From: Streptomyces lincolnensis
GTDB lineage: Bacteria; Actinomycetota; Actinomycetes; Streptomycetales; Streptomycetaceae
NCBI RefSeq assembly: GCF_021173675.1
Contig: NZ_JAIHON010000002.1
Span: 248,001-312,000, forward strand
Direction of reading: 5' to 3'
Length of the DNA: 64,000 nt
Both the position numbers and the translations under genes were made by a program. Shown here one piece after another: positions 1 to 6,750 of the stretch. The notes beneath the pieces were generated by a model, which saw nothing but the letters and a program-made list of their open reading frames with translations, was not told the origin of the DNA and did not search any database. Every line of letters starts with the position of its first letter. The stretch's first letter is position 1.

Positions 1-661
1 GGTCGCACAGCAGCGCGGCGAGCAGCGGACGCAGGAAGCCGTCGATCGTCCGGGCGGGCACTCCCCGGGCCGCGAGGGCCTGTCCTGCGGGCAGTTCGGT
101 CCGGGCCAGCAGCCGTTCGACGGGTGTGGCCGCGATCCGGGTGAGCGCGGTGCCGAGCCGGGCCTGGTCGACGGCGCCGCCGAGCGGCGCGGTCCCCCGG
201 GGAACGGAACGCACGGTCCCGGGCACGGCCGCCGAGCGGGGCAGGCGCCCCCCGGCCGACCGGGACGCCCGGCCCTTCGCCCCGGCCGCCGACCTGGGGG
301 CGCTCGCCAAGGCGCGCACCGCGTGGAGTGCGCCCCGTGCGCCCCCCGCGTTGACCGGAGCGCCCGCGCGGTGATGGCGCCCGTCGCTGTGCAGCAGCAC
401 GCCCGGCGCGAACGGGCGCAGCACCAGGGCGTCCAGACCGGGCGTCAGGCGCAGTTCGGGATACGCGGTGGACAGCAGCTGCCCGACGCGGTCGAGCCGG
501 AAGCCGTCGACCTTCTCGGTCGCCATACGGCCGCCCGCACAGGGGGCGGCCTCCAGCACCGCGGTCGTCACTCCTGCGCTGTTCAGCCGATGCGCGGCGG
601 AGAGTCCGGCGATCCCGGCTCCCACGATCACGACGTCCGCCTGGTACGCGGGCTCAAGCAC
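1..661 (-). CDS. FAD-dependent amine-oxidase-like oxidoreductase (3' end missing)
   Basis: The reverse strand is open from here to the window edge. The N-terminus has a Rossmann dinucleotide-binding fold (VIVGAGIAGLSAAHRL), a following acidic residue (VLEAA) and the GGRM signature of the phytoene-desaturase/amine-oxidase superfamily, so FAD binding is well supported. The substrate cannot be told. The C-terminal part, which would carry the active site, lies outside the window. I chose the GTG at 661 because GAGGAGGG sits 6 nt upstream. An in-frame ATG at 700 (13 codons longer) is also preceded by a G-rich stretch and cannot be excluded. Residues ~95-145 are Ala/Arg-rich low complexity. The epimerase gene at 819-1715 reads the same way just upstream. 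Confidence 0.85.
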   Translation of the reverse strand, partial: MLEPAYQADVVIVGAGIAGLSAAHRLNSAGVTTAVLEAAPCAGGRMATEKVDGFRLDRVGQLLSTAYPELRLTPGLDALVLRPFAPGVLLHSDGRHHRAGAPVNAGGARGALHAVRALASAPRSAAGAKGRASRSAGGRLPRSAAVPGTVRSVPRGTAPLGGAVDQARLGTALTRIAATPVERLLARTELPAGQALAARGVPARTIDGFLRPLLAALLCD

Positions 662-722
662 GTGCCCTCCTCGACGTTGCGTGGCCGGTGGAGACGTCAT
701 GCCCCCAACAGGCCTCGGGGAT

Positions 723-744
723 ACCCGAGTTCGGGTCGAGGGTA
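723..744 (-). promoter_or_regulatory. Candidate -10 box and 5' hairpin before the FAD oxidoreductase
   Basis: On the minus strand a TACCCT hexamer (739-744) fits the Streptomyces TANNNT -10 pattern. It is followed by a perfect inverted repeat ACCCGA/TCGGGT (723-728 and 731-736), which would lie at the 5' end of the transcript. No -35 is assigned. Confidence 0.35.
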
Positions 745-784
745 GGGCCGTGATCGGTCGCCGACAGTCGCGCATCGACAGGGC

Positions 785-814
785 ACGGTCGCACGACGGT
801 CGCATACGGTCGCA
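785..814. repeat. Three direct copies of a 9-bp motif upstream of the oxidoreductase
   Basis: ACGGTCGCA occurs at 785-793, 796-804 and 806-814, spaced 11 and 10 bp, close to one helical turn. They lie between the stop codon of the epimerase gene and the oxidoreductase promoter. Same-face direct repeats of this kind are typical of activator or repressor binding arrays. No regulator is identified. Confidence 0.5.
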
Positions 815-818
815 GACG

Positions 819-1715
819 TCACGCGCCCGCCCGGATCGCCTCCTCGACCCCGGGGAACGCGAAGGTGAACCCTGACTCCAACAGCCGCCTCGGCACCACC
901 CGTTGGCTGCCCAGCACATCCCCGGCCATCTCGCCGAGCACGGTGTTCAGCACCGGAGCGGGCACCGTGAAGAGCGTCGGGCGGCGCAGCACGCGCCCCA
1001 TCGCGGCGGTGATCTCCCGGTTGGTCAGCGGCTCGGGCGCGGTCACGTTGAACGGCCCGGACAGCCCGTCGGTGTCGAGGATGTGCCGGATCGCGGCGAC
1101 CTCGTCGTGCAGCGAGACGAACGACCAGTACTGCCGCCCGTCGCCCATCCGTCCCCCGAGCCCCGCCTTGAACAGCGGGAAGAGCTTTCCCCAGGCGCCA
1201 CCCCCTCGGGACACGACCAGGCCCGTCCGCACGAACGCCGTCCGTACGCCCGCCGCCTCGGCCGGCGCGGTGGCGCCCTCCCACTCCACGCACAGCTCGG
1301 GCAGAAAGCCCCGGCCGGGCGGCGCGTCCTCGTCGACCCTCCGGTCGCCGGTCTCGCCGTAGAACCCGATCGCGCTGCCGTTGACGAAGACGCGCGGCGG
1401 TGTGTCGAGCGCGGCGACGGCCTCGGCGAGGGCCGTCGTGCCCTGGATCCGGCTGGACCGGATGCGGGCCTTGTACGCCTCGGTCCAGCGGCGGTCGCCT
1501 ACCCCGGCGCCCGCGAGGTTGACCACCGCGTCGCAGCCCGCGAGCCCGGCCGCGTCCACCCGCCGCTCCTCGGGATCCCACCGGACCTCGTCCGGGGACC
1601 GGGGCGCGTGCCGCACCAGGCGCACGACCTCGTGGCCGTCCGCGGTCAGGGACCGCACCAGCGCCGAGCCGATGAGACCGGACGCGCCCGACACCGCGAT
1701 TTTTGAAAGTTGCAT
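819..1715 (-). CDS. TIGR01777-family NAD(P)-dependent epimerase/SDR protein
   Basis: The 298-residue product begins KIAVSGASGLIGSALVRSL, an extended-SDR glycine motif (GxxGxxG) for NAD(P). It continues with DAVVNLAGA and a variant of the active-site region (FVNGSAIGFYG). The C-terminus (LLESGFTFAFPGVEEAI) is diagnostic of the YfcH/TIGR01777 family, as is the ~300-residue length. Family members are widespread and their substrate is unknown. The start ATG at 1715 is preceded by AGGATGAG. A longer upstream reading frame runs antisense through the acetyltransferase and was rejected. Confidence 0.92.
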   Translation of the reverse strand: MQLSKIAVSGASGLIGSALVRSLTADGHEVVRLVRHAPRSPDEVRWDPEERRVDAAGLAGCDAVVNLAGAGVGDRRWTEAYKARIRSSRIQGTTALAEAVAALDTPPRVFVNGSAIGFYGETGDRRVDEDAPPGRGFLPELCVEWEGATAPAEAAGVRTAFVRTGLVVSRGGGAWGKLFPLFKAGLGGRMGDGRQYWSFVSLHDEVAAIRHILDTDGLSGPFNVTAPEPLTNREITAAMGRVLRRPTLFTVPAPVLNTVLGEMAGDVLGSQRVVPRRLLESGFTFAFPGVEEAIRAGA

Positions 1716-1771
1716 GATCTCATCCTGCCTGCTGGGTACATAAAGATCCGGTCTGCTCCGGTACCCGGCCG

Positions 1772-1777
1772 TAGGGT
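1772..1777 (+). promoter_or_regulatory. -10 box of a leaderless acetyltransferase mRNA
   Basis: TAGGGT ends 7 nt before the ATG at 1785 and there is no Shine-Dalgarno sequence. This is the arrangement seen for leaderless transcripts in Streptomyces. Confidence 0.55.
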
Positions 1778-1784
1778 GGCGCGC

Positions 1785-2273
1785 ATGCCAGTCCCGCACA
1801 TACGTCACGCCACCCTCACCGACGAGGAGCCGCTGGGCCATCTCGACCGGGTCACCTGGTCCGAGCTCCACTCCGTCGCACCGCGCCCCCGGCCGCCCTA
1901 CGAACCCTTCTACACCGAGCGGTTCGGCCCGCGGGACCATCTCGTCGCCGAACTGGACGGGACCGTCGTCGGCTATCTCCGCCTGGGCCACCCCACCCCG
2001 CTCGCCAGCAACGCCCACGTCCGCCAGATCCTGGGCCTCGTCGTCGCCGAGGAGGCCCGCGGCGGCGGGGTCGGCAGGGCCCTGCTGCGGGCCGCGCAGG
2101 ACGAGGCACGACGGCAGGGGGCCCGCCGGATCACCCTGCGCGTGCTGGGGCACAACACCCCCGCCCGGCGGCTCTACGAGACCGAGGGCTTCGTGGTGGA
2201 GGGGATCCTGCCGGAGGAGTTCCTGCTCGACGGCCGCTATGTGGACGACGTGTTCATGGGGCGCAGTCTCTGA
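1785..2273 (+). CDS. GNAT-family N-acetyltransferase
   Basis: The 162-residue protein is a single GNAT domain. The acetyl-CoA pyrophosphate-binding motif A is visible (QILGLVVAEEARGGGVGRAL, residues ~84-103, with the RGGGVG loop). Motif B follows (HNTPARRLYETEGF). It would transfer acetyl from acetyl-CoA to an unknown amine. The start is fixed by the TANNNT box 7 nt upstream. The 3' end overlaps the convergent small membrane-protein gene by 20 bp. Confidence 0.9.
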   Translation: MPVPHIRHATLTDEEPLGHLDRVTWSELHSVAPRPRPPYEPFYTERFGPRDHLVAELDGTVVGYLRLGHPTPLASNAHVRQILGLVVAEEARGGGVGRALLRAAQDEARRQGARRITLRVLGHNTPARRLYETEGFVVEGILPEEFLLDGRYVDDVFMGRSL

Positions 2274-2469
2274 CCTGGTCGGCGGTCTCGCTCGTACGAC
2301 GTCTGCGCACGACCAGACAGAGCGGCACCGCCGCCACCGCGGCCGCCGTCGCGAACCCGGCGAGCACCCAGCCCGGACTGACGGACTGCCGGGCCGGGGC
2401 GGCGGCGGTGAGGGCGAGCAGGGCGGCCAGACCGAGGGCGGCCCGGAGCACGGGAAGCGCGTGTGACAT
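2254..2469 (-). CDS. Small two-helix membrane protein, unknown function
   Basis: The 71-residue product has an N-terminal hydrophobic helix (ALPVLRAALGLAALLALTAA), a second one (WVLAGFATAAAVAAVPLCLV) and then a basic RRRR stretch, predicting two membrane spans with a cytoplasmic C-terminus. No domain is recognised. It is convergent with and overlaps the acetyltransferase gene, and it reads toward that gene from the intergenic space after the protease gene. Codon use is typical of the genome, which supports a real gene. Confidence 0.55.
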   Translation of the reverse strand: MSHALPVLRAALGLAALLALTAAAPARQSVSPGWVLAGFATAAAVAAVPLCLVVRRRRTSETADQVRDCAP

Positions 2470-2559
2470 GGGCCCAGAGGTACGCCCGGGCCCACGACCG
2501 CGCGCCGCATTGCCCCGTACGAGGGCGCGGCCGGCGGCGCGGACCGGGCGGGGTCCCGG

Positions 2560-3744
2560 CTACGACGAGATGAGTTCGCCCGTGTCCACCGCAGCCGTCG
2601 CGTTCGCCGCGCGCTCCGCGTCGCCCGCGACCTCGTCGGCCGTCAGGACGTAGCCCGTCTCGTCGTCCGAGGTGGAGCGGGCGAAGACCACGCCGAAGAC
2701 CCTGCCGTCGGTGGTCAGCAGCGGGCCGCCGGAGTTGCCGGGGCGGACGGTGGAGCGGATCGAGTAGATCTCGCGGGTGACGATCGCGTCGTTGTAGATG
2801 TTCTGCCCGTTCGCCCGCACCCGGTTCGCGACGGTCGCCGCCTGCAGGTTCAGGTCGCCGTCCTGCGGATAACCGGCGACGACCGCGGAGTTCCCGCGCG
2901 AGGCGCTGTCGTCGAACTTCAGCACGGGCGCCTCCAGGTCCGGCACGTACAGCACGGCCACGTCCTTGTCCGGATCGAACAGCACCACCCGTGCCGCGTA
3001 CGACCGCCCGACCCCGCCGACCCGCACGCCCGGCTCGTCGATGCCGGCCACCACGTGCGCGTTGGTCATCACATGCTGCGGGGCGTACACGAAACCGCTG
3101 CCCTCGCGGCCCTGGTTGCCCGAGACGCCCTCGATCTTCACCGTGCTGAGCTTGGCGGCGTTGGTGGCGGCGGCCGTCACGCTGTCGCCGGTGGGCCGGG
3201 CGACCTCGGCCGTCGACTCGTTCTCGAAGGGGTTGAAGACCTGCGGGAAGCCCGCCTCGGTGAGCGCGGAGGTGGCCCGCGAGAACCAGGAGGGAGTGGT
3301 GTCCGGCATCGTGTCCTGCACGGCGCCGAGCAGCGCCGAGTCCCGGATCGCCGTGGTGACCAGCGGGGAGGAGGAGGCGCCCAGCACGCTCGCGGCCACC
3401 CAGGCCACGATCAGCACGGCCACCGAGTTCGCCACGGCCCCGCCGACACCGTCGGCCGCCCTGAGGGGGCCCCGGTCCAGCTCGCGGCGCAGCCTGAGCG
3501 CCAGCCGGCCGGCCAGTTCGTGCCCCATCGCGGCCGGGACCAGCACGGTCAGGACCGCGGTCACCGTCGCCGTGGTCGTCCCCGGTGACACCAGGTCCAT
3601 CATCCAGGGCAGCACCCACACACCGACGACCGCGCCGCCCACGAAACCCGCGAGCGAGACGCAGCCGGCCACCAGTCCGCGCCGGTAGCCGGACGCCGCG
3701 TAGGCGAGGATCACCAGCAACAGCAGGATGTCGAGCAGGTCCAC
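2560..3744 (-). CDS. Membrane-anchored trypsin-like serine protease with CvpA domain (MarP-like)
   Basis: Residues ~1-165 form a CvpA/colicin-V-production domain with four membrane spans, starting DLLDILLLLVILAYAASGY. Residues ~195-394 form a trypsin-like protease. The catalytic triad is visible: His in MTNAHVVAG (~res 228), Asp in DKDVAVLYV (~262) and Ser in RPGNSGGPLL (~337). The architecture matches mycobacterial MarP (Rv3671c), a periplasmic protease needed for acid and oxidative stress survival that acts on a peptidoglycan hydrolase. The gene diverges from a secreted amidase, so the family role fits the context, but the link is inferred. GTG start with AAAGGCGG upstream. Confidence 0.9.
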   Translation of the reverse strand: MDLLDILLLLVILAYAASGYRRGLVAGCVSLAGFVGGAVVGVWVLPWMMDLVSPGTTTATVTAVLTVLVPAAMGHELAGRLALRLRRELDRGPLRAADGVGGAVANSVAVLIVAWVAASVLGASSSPLVTTAIRDSALLGAVQDTMPDTTPSWFSRATSALTEAGFPQVFNPFENESTAEVARPTGDSVTAAATNAAKLSTVKIEGVSGNQGREGSGFVYAPQHVMTNAHVVAGIDEPGVRVGGVGRSYAARVVLFDPDKDVAVLYVPDLEAPVLKFDDSASRGNSAVVAGYPQDGDLNLQAATVANRVRANGQNIYNDAIVTREIYSIRSTVRPGNSGGPLLTTDGRVFGVVFARSTSDDETGYVLTADEVAGDAERAANATAAVDTGELISS

Positions 3745-3819
3745 GGAGCCGCCTTTCTGTCGGACCCCTCAGGGGGCGTCTCCTAGTACGCGTGGGACAG
3801 GCCCAGTGATCAGTCACGC

Positions 3820-3852
3820 GCGCGCGTGGCCACCGGAACCGGCCACGCGTGC
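3820..3852. repeat. Inverted repeat in the protease/amidase divergent promoter region
   Basis: GCGCGCGTGGCC (3820-3831) and GGCCACGCGTGC (3841-3852) pair over 11 of 12 positions around a 9-nt centre. It lies between two divergent genes, so it cannot be a terminator for either. A shared operator is the simplest reading. Confidence 0.45.
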
Positions 3853-3947
3853 GTGCACCTGGAGAAACGACGCGGACCCGGACGATGGTTCCTCCGGGTG
3901 GCACAGCACACATCGCGGGCGGAGCGGATCGGACCGACAGTGGGACC

Positions 3948-4772
3948 ATGTGTGTCTCGCGCGCACCGCACAGCGGGCGGAAGCGGCGCGGCCGAATACC
4001 GGGCGCCGCGCTGGTGCTGCTCGGCGCGCTGCCCGGCCTCGCCGCCGTCGGCGCGCTGGCGCTGTGCGCGAACGGCGTGGAGCACACCGTCGCGGCCCGC
4101 TCCCGGCAGGCCGCCGTCGCCCGCGCGGCCACCGCCCCCCATTCCGCGCCCCGGCCGCACGTCGTACCCCGATCGGTCTGGGCGGACGCCGGCGGCGAGG
4201 CCAACACCGTCGCCCGCACCCCACCGCCCCCGCGCTACGACGACAAGGTCCTCGCCGTCTTCGTCCACCACACCGACTCGCCCAACTCCTACGACTGCGC
4301 CGAGTCGCCCCGCATCATCCGCTACCTCGCCGCCGGGCAGACCGGCGCCCGCGACTGGGACGACATCGGCTACAACTTCCTCGTCGACCGCTGCGGCATC
4401 GTCTACGAGGGCCGCGCGGGCGGCATCGACCGGCCCGTGACCGGCGCGCACACCCAGGGCTTCAACCACCGCACCACCGGCATAGCCGCCCTCGGCACCT
4501 TCACCGCCGGCGTCACCGTCCCCAAGGCCATGACCGACGCGATCGCCGCCCTGGCCGCCTGGAAACTGGGCCTGGCCGGCGTCGACCCGCGCGCCACCGT
4601 CCGGCTGGTCTCCAGCAACGGCCACAGCCGGTACGCGGCCGGTACGACGGCCGCCCTGCCCGCCCTGGCGGGCCACGACGAGGGCTATATGACGAGCTGC
4701 CCCGGCGCCGCCCTGAGCGCCCGCCTGCCGGAGATCAGAGCGCTGGCGGCACGCCTGCAGGGGCGCCCGTGA
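3948..4772 (+). CDS. Secreted N-acetylmuramoyl-L-alanine amidase (PGRP/amidase_2 type)
   Basis: The 274-residue product has a basic N-terminus and a hydrophobic signal segment (AALVLLGALPGLAAVGALAL), then a peptidoglycan-recognition/amidase domain from about residue 60. Zinc-site residues are visible: His in FVHHTDSPN, His in TGAHTQGFN and Cys in MTSCPGAAL. The core NFLVDRCGIVYEGRAGG is typical of the family. It should cleave the amide between MurNAc and L-Ala in the cell wall. An upstream in-frame ATG at 3849 would place 33 polar residues before the signal sequence, so I chose the ATG at 3948. It is divergent from a MarP-like protease, a plausible partner or processor. Confidence 0.9.
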   Translation: MCVSRAPHSGRKRRGRIPGAALVLLGALPGLAAVGALALCANGVEHTVAARSRQAAVARAATAPHSAPRPHVVPRSVWADAGGEANTVARTPPPPRYDDKVLAVFVHHTDSPNSYDCAESPRIIRYLAAGQTGARDWDDIGYNFLVDRCGIVYEGRAGGIDRPVTGAHTQGFNHRTTGIAALGTFTAGVTVPKAMTDAIAALAAWKLGLAGVDPRATVRLVSSNGHSRYAAGTTAALPALAGHDEGYMTSCPGAALSARLPEIRALAARLQGRP

Positions 4773-4875
4773 GGAGGACGGGCTGGTGACCCACAGGAAC
4801 GTCACAGCCGGCGCGCAGGCCGCTCAGAGGCCCGCGATCTACGGTCCTCGCAGAAGCCGACCGGAGGTGGGGATC

Positions 4876-5082
4876 ATGAGCAGCAGCATCAGCAGGAGCC
4901 GTATGTGGACGGTGGTCTGCGCGGTGGCCACGGTCGTCCTGGGACCGGCCGCCGTCACGGCGTCCGCCCTCGACCAGGCCAACAAGGCGCCGATGCACCA
5001 CGCGGTGCGGGCCGAGCACGTCGAGCAGCCCCAGGCCTACATCCCGTCCGAGGCCGGCCGCCGCCGGGCGGTCAGCCCCTGA
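4876..5082 (+). CDS. Small secreted protein, unknown function
   Basis: The 68-residue product starts at an ATG with a strong GGAGGTGGGG ribosome site. It has a basic n-region (SRSRM) and a hydrophobic core (WTVVCAVATVVLGPAAVTASA) with a signal-peptidase-like end. The mature peptide is only ~40 residues, polar and His/Gln-containing (MHHAVRAEHVEQPQAY). No family is recognised. The 3' end overlaps the convergent DUF4240 gene by 11 bp. Confidence 0.65.
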   Translation: MSSSISRSRMWTVVCAVATVVLGPAAVTASALDQANKAPMHHAVRAEHVEQPQAYIPSEAGRRRAVSP

Positions 5083-5590
5083 ACCGCTCCCACAGCTTGG
5101 GATACCGCTCCGCCAGCACCCCTTCGTTCTCGAAGTCCACGGGCGTCCCCTCGGGCTCCGGCGGAGCGGGCGGGACGCCCAGGTCGGGGGCGACGGTCCC
5201 GGTGAGCTGTTCGTACGCCTCGTCCGCGGCGTAGCCGAGCTCCTCGCCGTCGCCGTCGATCTCCTCGTCGAAGTCGTCCAGGAGGTCGGCCAGCGAGTCG
5301 GGGTCGTGCACCGCCCCCTCGTAGACCTCGCGCCCCTGGCCGATCAGCCAGCACCGGAAGAAGTCGAAGGCGTCGTCGCTCACCCCGTCCAGCAGGACGC
5401 AGGCGGCGCCCCACAGGTCCCAGGTGTAGGCGCGGTTGTAGCGGGACTCGAAGTGACGGGCGAAGTCGAGGACCGACTCGGGGTCCAGCTGGAGCAGCCG
5501 GTCCACGAGCAGGTCGGCCTGCTCCTCGGGGTCGCCCTCGGCGGTCTCGCGGGCGCTGTCCACCAGCTCCCAGAACTCCGTCTCGTCCAT
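5072..5590 (-). CDS. DUF4240 domain protein
   Basis: The 172-residue acidic protein matches DUF4240 in its hallmark blocks: DETEFWELVDSA at the N-terminus and YTWDLWGAACVLLDG followed by DDAFDFFRCWLIGQGRE in the middle. The family function is unknown; it is soluble and common in actinobacteria. A GTG codon directly precedes the ATG (5593) and could be the start. Neither has a clear ribosome site. The C-terminus is Pro/Glu-rich. Confidence 0.8.
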   Translation of the reverse strand: MDETEFWELVDSARETAEGDPEEQADLLVDRLLQLDPESVLDFARHFESRYNRAYTWDLWGAACVLLDGVSDDAFDFFRCWLIGQGREVYEGAVHDPDSLADLLDDFDEEIDGDGEELGYAADEAYEQLTGTVAPDLGVPPAPPEPEGTPVDFENEGVLAERYPKLWERFRG

Positions 5591-5648
5591 CACGGGTCCA
5601 GCATCGGCCCTGGACGGGTGGGGCGCACGTGGAGTGAGGCGGATTGTT

Positions 5649-5716
5649 ATGTCCCGTACAGCCTCATGTCTCGTACAGCCTCATGTCTCGTACAGCCTTA
5701 GGTCCCGTACAGCCGG
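5649..5716. repeat. Four tandem 17-bp repeats at the end of the WYL regulator gene
   Basis: Units at 5649-5665, 5666-5682, 5683-5699 and 5700-5716 share the core TC(C/T)CGTACAGCC. The fourth unit contains the last codons and stop of the WYL gene. The other three are downstream copies of that terminal segment, each shifted one frame because 17 is not divisible by 3. It looks like a slippage expansion. Confidence 0.85.
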
Positions 5717-6672
5717 GCGAGCCGTATCGCGTCCTGGGCGAAGCGCGTGCGCAGGCTCTCGGGCGCCAGCACCTCCACCTCGGGCCCCAGCGAGGCCAGC
5801 TGGCTGTGGGCGACCTCCTCGGACTCCACGGCGAGCGTCACGGTCACCCGGCCGTCCCCGTCCGGGGCGCCCGCCGCCTCCAGCGCCTCCCGGGCGGACG
5901 GCCCGCCGACGGCGTACGGCAGGATCCGCACACCGTCCGCGGACAGTCGTACGACGACCTCCGCGTGCAGGATGGACCGTGCGAACTGCTCGGCCCGCTC
6001 GTCCCAGAAGGCGGGCAGGTCGAACTCCTCGTCCCGCGCGAACCGCTCCTCGCCCGCGTCCACCGCCGTGAACCGGTCGATGCGGTACACCCGGTACGAG
6101 CCGTGTCCCGCGACCCGCGCGCACAGGTGCCAGACGCCCGCCTTGAGCACGAGGCCGTACGGCTCCAGCTCGCGCACGACCTCGCCCTCGCCGCGCCAGT
6201 AGTGGGCCGTGATCCGCCGGTCGTCCCAGACCGCGTCCGCGACGGCCGGCAGCAGCTCGGGCGTCTTCGGCTCCTTGAACCAGTTCGGGGCGTCCAGGTG
6301 GAAGCGCTGCGCCGCCGTACGGGAGGCGTCCCGCACGGACGGGAGGAGGGCCGCCGACACCTTCAGCCGGGCCGCCGAGGCCGCGTCCTCGAGACCCATC
6401 TCCCTGAGTGCCCCCGGCACCCCGCTCAGGAACAGCGCCTCCGCCTCCCCACGGGCCAGTCCCGTCAGCCGTGTCCGGTACCCGCCGATCAGCCGGTAGC
6501 CCCCGGCCCGGCCCCGGTCCGCGTACACCGGAACCCCCGCCTCCGACAGTGCCTGCGCGTCCCGGGTCACGGTCCGCTCCGACACCTCCAGCTCCCGCGC
6601 CAGCTCGGCGGCGGTCATCGACGGCCGGGACTGGAGCAGCAGCACCATTTTGATCAGACGGGCAGCACGCAT
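5698..6672 (-). CDS. WYL-domain transcriptional regulator with DeoR-type HTH
   Basis: The 324-residue protein has an N-terminal HTH_11 winged helix (MTAAELARELEVSERTVTRD, residues ~19-38) followed by a wing rich in Gly and Arg (DRGRAGGYRL). A WYL domain follows at ~140-235 (ITAHYWR, then YGLVLKAGVWHLCAR and YRVYRIDRF), and a C-terminal WCX-like extension. This arrangement is common among Streptomyces YafY/PafBC-like regulators, which sense nucleic-acid or small ligands. Its target is unknown; autoregulation is possible. It follows the aceE terminator in the same direction, so it is probably transcribed separately. Confidence 0.88.
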   Translation of the reverse strand: MRAARLIKMVLLLQSRPSMTAAELARELEVSERTVTRDAQALSEAGVPVYADRGRAGGYRLIGGYRTRLTGLARGEAEALFLSGVPGALREMGLEDAASAARLKVSAALLPSVRDASRTAAQRFHLDAPNWFKEPKTPELLPAVADAVWDDRRITAHYWRGEGEVVRELEPYGLVLKAGVWHLCARVAGHGSYRVYRIDRFTAVDAGEERFARDEEFDLPAFWDERAEQFARSILHAEVVVRLSADGVRILPYAVGGPSAREALEAAGAPDGDGRVTVTLAVESEEVAHSQLASLGPEVEVLAPESLRTRFAQDAIRLARLYGT

Positions 6673-6698
6673 GGGTTCATGATGCCGGGCGCCACCGA

Positions 6699-6736
6699 CA
6701 AGCAGGGGTACGGCGACCGGGCCGTACCCCTGCTTG
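6699..6736 (-). terminator. Terminator of aceE
   Basis: Perfect 15-bp stem (6699-6713 with 6722-6736) and an 8-nt loop, beginning 14 nt after the aceE stop codon. There is no U-tract, as is usual for actinobacterial terminators. Confidence 0.8.
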
Positions 6737-6750
6737 CGCGGTTTGAGTCC

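Noticed and set aside
5649..5716. A CRISPR array made of the 17-bp repeats
   Set aside because: There are no spacers: the units are directly tandem and include a gene's stop codon.
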